Source: Beroe ovata
Taxonomy: Eukaryota; Ctenophora; Nuda; Beroida; Beroidae
Direction of reading: 5' to 3'
Length of the DNA stretch: 19,249 nt
NCBI GenBank assembly: GCA_946803715.1
Contig: CAMPET010000049.1
Span: forward strand, 356,734 to 375,982
This document shows positions 9,400 to 17,680 of the stretch, piece after piece. Under the pieces are notes generated by a model. That model made no database searches. It saw nothing but the letters and a program-made list of their open reading frames with translations, and was not told the DNA's origin. The position numbers were made by a program, and so were the translations under genes. How positions within the stretch are numbered: the first letter of the stretch is position 1; each line of letters begins with the position of its first letter.

Positions 9400-12300
9400 C
9401 TGAAATCATGGTGATCAGAAAGATAATTTTAAGTTTGCGATGGTCACAATTCACAAAAACACTTAATGGTCACAAAACACTTGATGACTCAAATCCATAT
9501 CACGAGATCTGACCTTGTTCCAAGTGACTCCGTGCTCCAGTGTGAACGTGAAGTGTTCCTTGTTCGACTGTATGAGATGTTTGGGCTTGTTGGAGGACAC
9601 CGCAGAGGGGAGGGGGAACATGAGAACAGTCTCACTACTGGGTGACCCAACCCACTTTCGGTTGACTGCAGATACTTGATAATATACCTCAGTTATTCAG
9701 ATAATTGGGAAGATTATAATTGGGAAAAGAATAGAGAAGATGCCACTATGCTAGCCCGGTCGGAATGAAAATTCCATACCACTTGGCACATGTCATTCTT
9801 GAAGTTGATGTTTGATAAATACCTGCGTGACAGGGCAGAGGTTTTTCCTCAAGGACAGGAGCAGGGCACACTTTGCATGAACTGATCCTGGAACTCCTAC
9901 TATCTTGTTGGTTAGCAAACCTGTAAACAATAGAATTTTCAAGATGCCATCGTTATGCTATTTTAATCAGTTTTCCTATGGCGGCTGCGCGGCACAGTCG
10001 ATAAAAACTGTTCAGACAAACTTACCCGGCATAGAATGGAACAAGTTCCTTTAGGACCATCTTCTGTGCCTCATCATAGTGACTCATATCCTTATCAAGA
10101 TGTCCTCCTGGCACAGTCAGTCTATTAGCTATCTTCCCACCCAGGTCCACAGTCAAGTCCACCTGCATTAACTGGGTATTGAGTATTTAGATTTCTGTGC
10201 ATATTACCTTAGCTCACCGTCCAGTAGAGGACTCCACAGATGGAGAAACAGAAATCAGCAGCAAGATATCACGACAATGGGAACCTTGGTTCCAAATTTC
10301 TTCAACAATAACGTCACAGAGCGTCAGTGCGGAGTTTGCCCATCAGAATCTATCCAAGGCGCCTCGCAAAATCACCAACCTGTTTCCTCTGAGCCCACGG
10401 TAACTTCTTTGCCTTCTCCGCTACACTCGTTAGATCCACTTTGCTTTGCACCGGGCTCTCCGGATTACTGGACTGTCCTTTGGATGCCATGGACGGAGTG
10501 GGGGACATCGGAGGGGACAGATTCGTCGGCTACGGAATTTTCATCGTGAAATTACTGTCCTAAACAATGTGGAATTTTCATCGCGAAGTTACTGTCCTAC
10601 ACTGTGTGGGTGTGGTAAACACCACTACTAAGATATCATACGGGCTAAAATTTGGTGTCGAAATAATGATGACTGAATGGTGAATTCCCCCTCAGTTCTT
10701 AGATTTTACCTTTTCCGGAGGTGGTTCGGTAGGGATCTGGGGATCAAGATAGCAGTCCACAATGGCTTCCAGCTTCTTCAGAATGAAATCAGCGTCGGTG
10801 TCTGTGTGGTGCATGTCTTTGAACCGTTGCACCTGAACAATCTCATAGTTGAAAGTTATCTATAACGATATCCGGGGACCTATCCGGCTCATCCAATGGG
10901 TAGTGGGGTACCCAAGCACTGTCGCACTGATCCCTTATGTACTACCTCCGACCCCTCCCAAACTATAGCACAATATTGAACACTGCAAACAAACCTCCAC
11001 CCAGAAGTGAAGATCGTTAACGATGAGAGGATAGCCGTCATCAGCACCGTGTTCCCCGAGATACCGCTCGAAAAGGAGAAGTTCCTCCGGCCACGTGGCC
11101 GTCACGCTCGTCAACAAGTTAAGGAGTCGGTGATATAGTTCCTTTGTCGGGGTTGCTCGACCTGGGGCCTGGGAGAAACTCCCCTTGGTGAGTGGTTGTT
11201 AGTCTCCCAGGAAGTGGCAGTAGTGCAAGGATGGGCGGTTGTTTATTGGATGTGAAGTTGCAGATGAGGCGGGTTGTTGTGACTTGTGGTGAGTTGGGTG
11301 CGCGTCATCGAGACTGACTGGTATGTCTGGAATATGCGCAGTGGTTGTTACAATGTTAGCTCAAGCTGCTTGAGAGTGAGCTACTTTTCAGGTGAAGAGT
11401 TTTTCATGGCTAAGAAATACTAGTGTCTAGCTGGGTTCAGCAGGATTTGGCGTATAGCTAAACAATATTAGCTTATTTGGCGCGGTTTGAATATAATAGC
11501 CCTAATAATGTCTTGCCCATCGTATATAATGCTCCCCTGGCTTGAATAAATGAAAAAAGGGCCACAAAATTTATACTCGACTATAGATGTCACGCAACAT
11601 GACGTCATATTATAATTTTGCGACTCAAACACAGACACTTTTCAAACAACTTAAGTTTTCAGCGCTCGAATTGTTCATGAATATTGAAGACCATACCACG
11701 CCAACAATAGTTGCAGCTACAACATTTTTTCATCTAATTCGACGTGATTATTCTTTTTTCGTGGGTGCAACAATCAGCGTTACAGAATTCGCCCATCTCG
11801 GTCAATGCTCATTCTTTGAACTATTCTTCGTGCCTTTGAGCATTTATCAACATCAATATGGTCATATGGCACGAAACTATCATTATTCATATCATAATAT
11901 TCATATTTGTATGTGAGGCATATTTTGTTGACCAATATTTCTTCTCTCCATATAGAATGTGCTGCTCTATCCGCGACTTCGTGATTTTACTTCCATTGCT
12001 CGCTGTTCACGGGGACTCTGATCTCGAGTCAGAGGGCCCATGGGGCACAGCCCCACCCCTAAATCCCCGATGTTTCATGTACAATGTGAGGCCGAACCAA
12101 GAAGCAGATCATTCGTTCACTACCGAGTCGCTGTTTGAGTGCCGGAGATACTGCAAGTCGGTGGGGAAATGTATACAGTTCTCGTTTCACACACTGTCTG
12201 GAAAGTGTCAACTCTACCAAAGACCTGTCTTCGCGACAAACAAGACAGTCAATCGACCATTTTCCATAACAGCATTCCAGAGGTGTTTGGAATGCATCGG

Positions 12301-15300
12301 TTCTGTGGATGATGTCGTAGCAGCCGCTGCAAACACCTCCTTTCTCATCAAGCATGCAGAATCTTACAAGTGCCTCACAATCGATCGTAACTCCTCGGAC
12401 ACAATCACTGCTGCAATGACCGTCAATTGGAAGTCTTGTATAAACGCTGATGAATGGGAATTCCACATGAGCGACACCAGTTATCTACTTTGGGAGAAGC
12501 AGACTAGAATGATCAGCATATCCAGCAAGAGGGACCCCCAACTGGCTCTGGCTTGGGCGCCATCTGAACAAGCCGCATACGAGAAGTTGACAAGAATTTC
12601 CCTGGCAGAAAGGAAGGAGGGCAGTGTAGACCAGCTCTTCGTAATCATGGACACTGCAGCCACATTTCTACATTGTGCGTTTGAGCTCACGGCTCCACAC
12701 TACGAAGATGGCGAGTTAAAGGGTGACTACACCAATCACCTGTACACAGACTCGCACGCTGAAAAGGACAGGTTTGACAGGCTGGAATTGATACGGAGCA
12801 ATGACCGAGACTACGACACGTGCAAACTCAATCAATTCAGGGTGAGAGGAGGACGACTTCTAAACGAGAGGAGTGTACCGTACTTCCTGCACGGGGCAGC
12901 TGTCACCGTGGTGTGTGATCCGGGATTGGGCGTGGCCGCGATGAACTATTCATCTCTACAGGTTGTGACATGTGGTGGAAGCAAGGAGCAGCAGGTCATG
13001 CCGTGCTCACCTATCGTGAGGCAGGTGGAGAGGGAAGTGACAGATGTCAAGTGTCATGTCTACCTCATGTCTGCCATCACCACGACGCTGTTCCTCCTCA
13101 TAGCTATCTTCAGGGAATTGTACGTCAAGTGCGCCAACAAAGTGTAACAATTCTGTGTAACAACCGAAGTGTAACAATTCTGTGTATCAACCGAAGTGTA
13201 ACAATTCTGTGTAACAACCGAACTGTAACAATTCTGTGTAACAACCGAAGTGTAACAATTCTGTGTAACAACCGAAGTGTAACAATTCTGTGTAACAACC
13301 GAACTGTAACAATTCTGTGTAACAACCGAACTGTAACAATTATGTGTAACAATACCAGAAACTAAAAACTTTCATATCTCAAAGTCGGTGGCCAATGCCC
13401 AATACAGTTAAAAATATACACTCTGAAATGCCAGACCACGGTCAATGAGACTTGAGTCCAGAGTCGGGGTTGAAATTCGCTCATCGCTGTTCCTCTTACT
13501 TTTCGCTGCTTTTGTGATAGCTAGATCATATCTGTTTTTGGGGCGTTCGTTCATAAACTTTTCGAAAGAAGATCTTTGATTCTTTGCTCTGATATGTGTG
13601 TAGACTGGACTGTCATTTCCGATCATATCGTGAGAACTGTTTATCATATTGTGCTTGTGAAAATGTCCAGGAGACCGACTAAATCATGCACACCTTGCTG
13701 TACTCTCAGAAAACGTGGTCTGCGCGGCGCTAAATTTAGAACTTACTCGATGTTTGAAAAAAGTAGTCTACGTCCATTAATTTGATTCGGCGAGCGCGCG
13801 TGCCGTGTGAAATTTCCCCCTTTGAATCTACCGATGTCGAGGCACTTTTGTGTATCGAGAACCCAATTTACAATTATCGACAATCCGGCATTATATTTGA
13901 CTCAAATGATGTCGAGAACTACAAATCTTTCAATAAGGAAACCTTCAATTTGATGCCAGCTATCTGCCTTAAAGTTAAAGCAAGCTGCTCAAAGAATATT
14001 CTAGAAAATCGGGTAGGTATGCGCGGGAAAGTTGCACTACTTTGCGCAGTTATATCTTATTTTTTGAAACTGTTATGAGTGATGAAAAATGATTTGGTGC
14101 ATATACCTTCTTACTCTTGCCACCACGGGCCCGCCTCCGACCTCCCAGAGCGAATGACTGCTGGCTCAAGCTGGAGTTCAGGTCATCAGATGTGTTACGT
14201 CGTCTGAGTGCGGCCTGGGCCAGGGGCAGCGACTGAAGACATGTTGAGTGAAGGGAGATTGAAATATGGCAGGGGAACTGGGTATACTGCTTATATCAAA
14301 TGAAAGTATGCCAGTCGGTGTCAGCATTCCTACGTCATAGTTATGTAGTGGTGTCAGCAAGTTGTGATGAATGGGCTGAGGGCTCCGATTCGACACACAG
14401 GCCTGTTCTGACGTTGTGGTGTCAGCAACTTCCTTCACAAGCATGCATTCCTACGTCACAGTTATGTAGTGGTGTCAGCAAGTTGTGACGAACGGGCANA
14501 TGCATTCCTACGTCACAGTTATAAAGTGGTGTCAGCAAGATGTGACGAATGGGGTACTCATTCGACACACAGGCCTGTTCTGACGTTGTGGTGTCAGCGC
14601 ATTCTATCGCATGCATGCATTCCTACGTAACAGTTACAAAGTGGTGTCAGCAAGTTGTGACGAATAGGTACCCATTCGTCACACAGGCCTGTTCTGACGT
14701 ACTGGTGTCAGCGCATTCCATCGCATACATTCCTACGTCACAGTTTTGTTGTGGACCAAAACTTGTGGTGTCAGTAAGTTGTGACGAATGGGCACCCATT
14801 CGTCATCTGCATGTTTTGACGATAAAGCAGGAGCGCGCACTCCTTCATCATACTCACATGAACAAACTCGTCACACAGTTGACAGTCACTTCTCACACTT
14901 CAACGTCATACTCACATGAACAAACTCGTCAAACACTTTCTCCACCGTCGACTCAGTGTGTGACATGGTCTTGGTGAGGAGCGGGGTTGTCGGTCGGGCA
15001 GTCTGGTCTCTGCTCATTCTCGAGGATATGTCGTGAGGGAAATTGTACGGCCTGCAATCACTTGGGGGATTCAGGGTTACTTTTCACAGTCGATTTTATA
15101 CATGTTAATTCAATGACAGGTCTGATCACACACTGAACTATTATAATACTGATCGAAGCCATGAGAACACAATGACATGCTTTCATGGTACTGTGGGTAC
15201 ATGCAGTAACGGGGAGAGAATTATTGATTTTTAAAGAAAAGCTTCAAAACACCATGCAGACTTGTTTACACTTTCTAAATCATGGGTCATGTTAAGATCG

Positions 15301-17680
15301 AATCAACTGTGAACATCAAGAATAAGGAACTGAAGAAATGTATTGGATGATGAAGTTTCGTCAAACGATCGATAGATCATGATTGATGAATGATGAGGAA
15401 AAACTGATCACCATTGAGCGACATTCACTAACACTGAAGGATAACACAGAGATGCATGTATACACAAGAAGAAACATATAGTCCAGGTTTCTCATGATAA
15501 TCATTCCATCACGTGGTAAACATCACATTCATTTGCACGTCATGGTACACATCATATCACACAATATATTCAGTTGCACGCCCTCACTTTTTATCCTTCA
15601 TCAGGAAGTGTGTACGATGAATGTGCTCGGCTTGCAAATTCCTCAAATGTTTGTTGCTCTGTTTGTTGATCTCGAAGTACGATCTCAGATCTTTCCACAA
15701 CGAGTAAAGCAACATTTTCTCGCCCGTTAGGTTCCTGGTTGCCCAGTTACTGAACTTTTCCATTGCACTGAATAGTGGTCAAGTTCAAATCCTTCTTAAA
15801 GGAGCTTCTTTGAGAAGGAGTCTTGAAAGAATGAGAACCATGACATAGACCATGATGGAGTTTACCTAATCCTTGGTTTTGGGAAATGAATGATTAGATG
15901 ACCAATGACCTGTGCTCCAGATGACGTGTGCATAGATAGCTAGATAGCTAGATTAGCCCGAACAGCTCTATAATCAAGGAATAAGGTGCTACTATTAGGT
16001 GATATTGGTAACTAACAATGACACTTACACTCTATTGGTGAGAGCATCATTGAGGGTAGGGATCTGCATGTTGGCGAAGTCCTCATCCTCCAATTCATCC
16101 TCGCTATCACTGTCGAACACCGTATGGATCTTCTTCTTCTTGCCTCGTTTGTGGCGGTGTGCCTTGTACTTCCGTCTATTCCTACGGTAAGAGTACGGTA
16201 GAGATTGGACAGTCAATGGACTCAGGAGTGCGAATAAGACCGGAAAATTGACTGGGACCAATGAGGTGTTACTAAAAGTTGTAGGATGAAGGTCTTATAT
16301 TTACTGGTTAATTCGTTGACCCTGCATCTGCCGAATCCTGTTCTCAGCCAGTGTTTTGATCTGGTCCATGATGTCCGGTCTGGACTCCAGATAAACCTCA
16401 TAATCCTCCTGGACATACTCCTTCCACGCGCGGCGCAGGAACAACGTCACGTTGCCTAGCAACACACGTGTAACAGCACACGCACAGCAACATTACACGT
16501 TGCCTATAGTGAGTGCTTTCGATCGAGCAACATGCAGTACTTATCCCCGTTTTTACCTTTAGCAATGTCGAATACAGTGTAGGGAACATAGTCCTTAGCA
16601 GTGAGAAGAGCAATTCTGATATCTGAGGTTACGGCAGGACCTAATCCTACTGACTGAGGCGCACCTGAACGATCAATAACTCAGTGTGTACTGTGTACTG
16701 TGTAGTGTGTATTCAGTTCTAATCAGCTCGGATGTGGTGTTCTTGATAGATTCACGAGTTATCAAAGAACACACCTTATGCGGGACACAATACCACATTA
16801 CAATTCCCTATGGGGGACGTAATTTGGGGAATTTTTTGGGGAAAAGACCATTTTTTCGTTCTCCAACTAATCCGGAATTTTGATCCACAATGATAATCCA
16901 TTGGTAGATAGGGGTACCTGGTGCCATGAACGTGTGCCAGATTCTCCAGCCTGCCCTCTTGAGGATGCCCCTATCTGCCTTCCTCTCCTCGTACATCCTG
17001 TACTCTGTTACCTCCTCACAGAATGATAGCACGTTTAGCAGCTCTCCATTACCGTTCCTAGGCAACACGTTAGTCACGTGATAAACTAGGTCACGTTACT
17101 CATTCGCGGTCACCTAATTGTCATGGGAACAGTATTGGGACTTTCCTACCTATCCAACCAGCGTCTGAATGGACCACCAGCATTCTTATCACTCCGAACT
17201 CCGAATACAAAATGGTCCTTCTTCGAACTGAAGCAATGAACAACATATGTACACAAATCTCGGTGAACTAATAAGGAACAGATCTTGTAGAAGAATTAAT
17301 GAACCATAATTATGTGATTAGCAGCAACAGAATACAGTAATGATCCAATGACCTATGGCTCGATGTAATTATAACGCTCTGGGATTACTGACTAGAGCTG
17401 CTCTGGTAACGGTGGTATGAATTGGAATCCTCACACTACAAAGTGTTTTAAGTAGGAGTGCGTATGAGGGCTTGGAATTGAAGCTCCACGCGATTGGTGT
17501 CCTCTCGATTTAACCAATAAAGACCATGTTCACAATGGACTCGATACCCATCACATACACAATAAATTATTCATTTTTATCATACCTCACTATGGAAGCA
17601 GAAACATTCCTCAGTCTGCCACTGATAATTCTGTGGTCATGTTCCCTGAACATATCAACCCAGTTTGTAGTGTCGTTTAT
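9313..17680 (-). CDS. RGS22: Multi-RGS-domain protein, RGS22-like (3' part, 16 exons)
   Basis: This is the join of 16 minus-strand exons: 17680-17586, 17227-17150, 17057-16918, 16664-16557, 16455-16305, 16181-16029, 15767-15588, 15051-14916, 14232-14107, 11168-10995, 10832-10710, 10529-10380, 10162-10026, 9920-9823, 9665-9514, 9399-9313. All introns are GT-AG, phases match at every junction, and the total is 2088 nt (695 aa plus stop). The first RGS module spans about residues 50-165 and contains the RGS signature GAPQSVGLG, followed by VFDIAKGNVTLFLRRAW. A basic then acidic linker (KRGKKKK, DSDSEDELEDED) and a helical segment (TGEKMLLYSLWKDLRSYF) follow. The second module starts near residue 390 (PLIVNDLHFWVEVQRFKDMH). 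Such proteins bind G-alpha subunits in the cytoplasm; RGS22 is the main metazoan family with several RGS domains. The N-terminal exons lie beyond the window. The C-terminus is uncertain: exon 15 could read through to a stop at 9463, or exon 16 could splice to 9171-9124. Confidence 0.8.
9514..9665 (-). CDS. RGS gene exon 15
   Basis: Acceptor AGTATCTGCAG, 152 nt. It encodes NRKWVGSPSSETVLMFPLPS, then AVSSNKPKHLIQSNKEHFTF and TLEHGVTWNK. Donor GTCAGA is weak; reading through it gives VRSRDMDLSHQVFCDH and a stop at 9463-9465, an alternative end of the protein. Confidence 0.65.
9823..9920 (-). CDS. RGS gene exon 14
   Basis: Acceptor TATTGTTTACAG with a good pyrimidine tract, donor GTATTT, 98 nt; phases 2 in and 1 out match both neighbours. 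It encodes FANQQDSRSSRISSCKVCPA, then PVLEEKPLPCHA. It is a Ser/Cys-rich tail with no recognised motif; support comes from splice sites and phase only. Confidence 0.6.
10026..10162 (-). CDS. RGS gene exon 13
   Basis: Acceptor AGTTAATGCAG, donor GTAAGT, 137 nt. It encodes VDLTVDLGGKIANRLTVPGG, then HLDKDMSHYDEAQKMVLKEL VPFYAG. The D...(F/Y)..AQ..V...L.PF pattern matches the C-terminal half of an RGS domain. Confidence 0.85.
10380..10529 (-). CDS. RGS gene exon 12, Pro/Ser-rich insert
   Basis: Acceptor AAAATTCCGTAG, donor GTTGGT, exactly 50 codons, phase 0/0. It encodes PTNLSPPMSPTPSMASKGQS, then SNPESPVQSKVDLTSVAEKA and KKLPWAQRKQ. The exon could be skipped without shifting frame. It carries several SP/TP sites. 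Confidence 0.78.
10710..10832 (-). CDS. RGS gene exon 11
   Basis: Acceptor CTCATAGT...TTGTTCAG, donor GTAAAA, 41 codons, phase 0/0. It continues directly from exon 10: VQRFKDMHHTDTDADFILKK, then a helix LEAIVDCYLD and a Pro-rich end PQIPTEPPPEK. Confidence 0.88.
10995..11168 (-). CDS. RGS gene exon 10, start of second RGS module
   Basis: Acceptor TTTCTCCCAG was chosen over a second AG 6 nt downstream because only it keeps phase 0 with exon 9. Donor GTTTGT, 58 codons. It encodes a helical lead-in (ELYHRLLNLLTSVTATWPEE) and then LLLFERYLGEHGADDGYPLI VNDLHFWVE. The P.LVNDL.FW.EV pattern is typical of RGS22-type domains. Confidence 0.88.
11523..11529 (+). promoter_or_regulatory. Possible TATA box of the nested gene
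   Basis: TATATAA lies about 430 bp upstream of the preferred ATG and 71 bp upstream of a CRE octamer TGACGTCA (11600-11607). If the 5' UTR contains an intron ending at 11956, this spacing is reasonable. The support is positional only. Confidence 0.25.
11957..13147 (+). CDS. PAN/Apple - trefoil-like - Sushi-like type I membrane protein, nested gene
   Basis: This is an uninterrupted frame of 396 codons from the ATG at 11957. An in-frame ATG at 11858 would add 33 residues, but TTTCTTCTCTCCATATAG just before 11957 looks like a 3' splice site, and the later start gives a proper signal peptide (MCCSIRDFVILLPLLAVHG). Numbered from that start: residues about 39-113 have the PAN/Apple pattern (F..ES.FECRRYCKSVGKCI QFSF....GKCQLY). 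Residues about 127-245 (FLIKHAESYKCLTID, EWEF, TSYLLWEKQTRMISI) resemble a single ricin-type/beta-trefoil repeat region. Residues about 288-350 have four cysteines in CCP/Sushi order (DTCKL, VVCDPGLG, VVTCGG, MPCSP). A hydrophobic helix (about 368-385) is followed by a short tail RELYVKCANKV. It is probably a cell-surface binding or adhesion protein; the ligand is unknown. It lies antisense inside an RGS intron, and its lack of introns fits a retrocopy or a single-coding-exon gene. Confidence 0.75.
   Translation: MCCSIRDFVILLPLLAVHGDSDLESEGPWGTAPPLNPRCFMYNVRPNQEADHSFTTESLFECRRYCKSVGKCIQFSFHTLSGKCQLYQRPVFATNKTVNRPFSITAFQRCLECIGSVDDVVAAAANTSFLIKHAESYKCLTIDRNSSDTITAAMTVNWKSCINADEWEFHMSDTSYLLWEKQTRMISISSKRDPQLALAWAPSEQAAYEKLTRISLAERKEGSVDQLFVIMDTAATFLHCAFELTAPHYEDGELKGDYTNHLYTDSHAEKDRFDRLELIRSNDRDYDTCKLNQFRVRGGRLLNERSVPYFLHGAAVTVVCDPGLGVAAMNYSSLQVVTCGGSKEQQVMPCSPIVRQVEREVTDVKCHVYLMSAITTTLFLLIAIFRELYVKCANKV
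13140..13352. repeat. 27-bp minisatellite starting at a stop codon
   Basis: About 7.9 copies of a 27-bp unit (framework AAGTGTAACAATTCTGTG then TAACAACCG) are present. The TAA stop of the nested gene (13145-13147) lies in the first unit. Units differ mainly at base 3 (G,G,G,C,G,G,C,C in order), with one TATC variant in unit 2 and TTATG in unit 8. Because 27 is a multiple of three, frames stay open through the array on both strands; these are not genes. Confidence 0.9.
13445..14045 (+). pseudogene. Broken coding-like pieces, possible type II membrane protein remnant
   Basis: At 13445-13579 an ATG frame of 44 codons encodes a short basic head (MRLESRVGVEIR), a hydrophobic segment (SSLFLLLFAAFVIARSYLF) and FSKEDL before TGA. 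This is the layout of a signal-anchor of Golgi-type enzymes. At 13663-13785 a second ATG frame encodes MSRRPTKSCTPCCTLRKRGL and more. From about 13767 a third frame without ATG reads ESTDVEALLCIENPIYNYRQ, then SGIIFDSNDVENYKSFNKET, up to a possible donor (CGG/GTAGGT, near 14013). The pieces are out of frame with each other and no obvious splice sites join them. They may be a decayed gene or separate exons. I cannot name a family. Confidence 0.25.
14107..14232 (-). CDS. RGS gene exon 9, Arg/Gly/Ser-rich linker
   Basis: Acceptor CATGTCTTCAG, donor GTATAT, exactly 42 codons in phase 0/0. It encodes SLPLAQAALRRRNTSDDLNS, then SLSQQSFALGG and a basic end RRRARGGKSKK. R-R-N-T and similar motifs are possible basophilic kinase sites. 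The following intron is 2938 bp and hosts another gene on the opposite strand. Confidence 0.82.
14316..14819. repeat. Satellite array related to 1393-2268, in RGS intron 8
   Basis: About four to five diverged units contain CATTCCTACGTCACAGTTAT, AGTGGTGTCAGCAAG and GTGACGAATGGG, the same word set as the left array but arranged differently (TTCTGACGTTGTGGTGTCAGC inserts). The best palindrome is TGACGAATGGG-CA-CCCATTCGTCA at 14782-14805. A single N at 14499 lies inside the array, so copy number is probably wrong in the assembly. Confidence 0.8.
14499..14499. other. Undetermined base / collapsed assembly gap
   Basis: A lone N sits inside tandem repeats where the repeat phase jumps (GAACGGGCA then ATGCATTCC). 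It probably marks a contig join of unknown true length. Confidence 0.7.
14848..14873. repeat. Duplicate of exon 8 end plus splice donor
   Basis: A 26-base string here recurs exactly at 14906-14931. The latter holds the last coding bases of RGS exon 8 (minus strand ...GAGTTTGTTCAT) and its donor GTGAGT. The intronic copy is therefore an intact-looking decoy donor 58 nt downstream. Using it would add 58 nt and shift the frame. Confidence 0.75.
14916..15051 (-). CDS. RGS gene exon 8, Ser/Thr-rich linker
   Basis: Acceptor GTGATTGCAG, donor GTGAGT, 136 nt. It encodes PYNFPHDISSRMSRDQTARP, then TTPLLTKTMSHTES and a short helix VEKVFDEFVH. It ends in phase 0. Its last 16 coding bases plus donor are duplicated at 14848-14873 just inside the following intron. 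Confidence 0.82.
15052..15587 (-). other. RGS intron 7, no further features
   Basis: A 536-bp intron with donor GTGAGG and acceptor GATTGCAG. I see no exon-like frame of compatible phase and no notable repeat. Confidence 0.5.
15588..15767 (-). CDS. RGS gene exon 7, RGS-like helical segment
   Basis: Acceptor CACTATTCAG, donor GTGAGG, 180 nt. It encodes AMEKFSNWATRNLTGEKMLL, then YSLWKDLRSYFEINKQ and a Lys/His-rich helix. The pattern F..WA...L.GEKML...W.DL..Y resembles the first helices of an RGS domain. This may therefore be the start of a divergent RGS module continued after the low-complexity exons 8 and 9. Confidence 0.88.
16029..16181 (-). CDS. RGS gene exon 6, charged linker
   Basis: Acceptor TCTTACCGTAG, donor GTAAGT, 153 nt. 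It encodes a strongly basic run (RRKYKAHRHKRGKKKK), then an acidic Ser/Asp/Glu run (DSDSEDELEDEDF), then IPTLNDALTNR. The basic run could act as a nuclear-localisation or lipid-binding segment, and the acidic part has CK2-like phosphosites; both roles are inference. Confidence 0.85.
16305..16455 (-). CDS. RGS gene exon 5, end of first RGS module
   Basis: Acceptor GTTGCCTAG. The donor is GTAAAT rather than the earlier GTCAAC, because only GTAAAT restores the phase needed by exon 6. It encodes NVTLFLRRAWKEYVQEDYEV, the final RGS helices, and continues into a helical segment ending NRIRQMQGQRINQ. The 151 nt leave two bases. Only the first 17 nt of this exon exist in the second copy. Confidence 0.88.
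16557..16664 (-). CDS. RGS gene exon 4 (copy 1), RGS core
   Basis: Acceptor GATCGTTCAG, donor GTAAAA, 108 nt. It encodes APQSVGLGPAVTSDIRIALL and then TAKDYVPYTVFDIAK. GAP.SVGL followed by an amphipathic helix and VFD.A is the most diagnostic RGS-family stretch in the gene. Confidence 0.92.
16918..17057 (-). CDS. RGS gene exon 3 (copy 1)
   Basis: Acceptor GTTGCCTAG, donor GTACCC, 140 nt. It encodes NGNGELLNVLSFCEEVTEYR, then a charged stretch and WRIWHTFMAPG. This corresponds to the RGS core helices in which a hydrophobic/acidic helix (LSFCEEVTEYRMY) replaces the usual FW..VE motif. The duplicate differs only at silent positions as far as I can see. Confidence 0.9.
17150..17227 (-). CDS. RGS gene exon 2 (copy 1)
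   Basis: Acceptor ATTGCTTCAG, donor GTAGGA, 78 nt. It takes two bases from exon 1 and leaves two (AG). It encodes SKKDHFVFGVRSDKNAGGPF followed by RRWLD, the start of the RGS helical bundle. The duplicate (18546-18623) encodes FAF in place of FVF. Confidence 0.85.
17586..17680 (-). CDS. RGS gene exon 1 in window (copy 1)
   Basis: Acceptor TTTTAACAG, donor GTATGA, 95 nt. It begins in phase 0 and leaves two bases (AG). It encodes INDTTNWVDMFREHDHRIIS and an Arg/Ser-rich end, a helical lead-in to the first RGS module. The duplicate at 19001-19095 has Gln in place of the second His of FREHDHR. Earlier exons of the gene are not in the window. Confidence 0.85.

Larger units (their letters stand above)
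11169..14106 (-). other. 2.9-kb RGS intron 9 hosting a nested gene
   Basis: The intron is flanked by donor GTATAT and acceptor CTCCCAG, phase 0 on both sides. It holds the plus-strand PAN/CCP membrane-protein gene, a minisatellite and broken coding-like plus-strand pieces. A 79-codon hydrophilic minus-strand frame (13408-13647) lies in it, but its only usable acceptor phases do not fit between exons 9 and 10. Confidence 0.75.

Noticed and set aside
10197-10631. Overlapping plus-strand frames (61-90 codons)
   Set aside because: Antisense shadows of RGS exon 12.
11587-11916. 109-codon plus-strand frame upstream of the nested gene
   Set aside because: AT-rich, no domain, and lies where the 5' UTR or its intron is expected.
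12970-13365. 131-codon plus-strand and 75-codon minus-strand frames with repeated 9-residue motifs
   Set aside because: By-products of the 27-bp minisatellite and the overlapping real gene.
13408-13647. 79-codon hydrophilic minus-strand frame, considered as an extra RGS exon
   Set aside because: Available acceptors require two carried-over bases, but exon 9 ends in phase 0 and exon 10 begins in phase 0; it is also antisense to a hydrophobic plus-strand frame.
14299-14977. Long frames through the second array on both strands
   Set aside because: Satellite-derived and antisense to RGS exon 8; no start or composition consistent with a gene.
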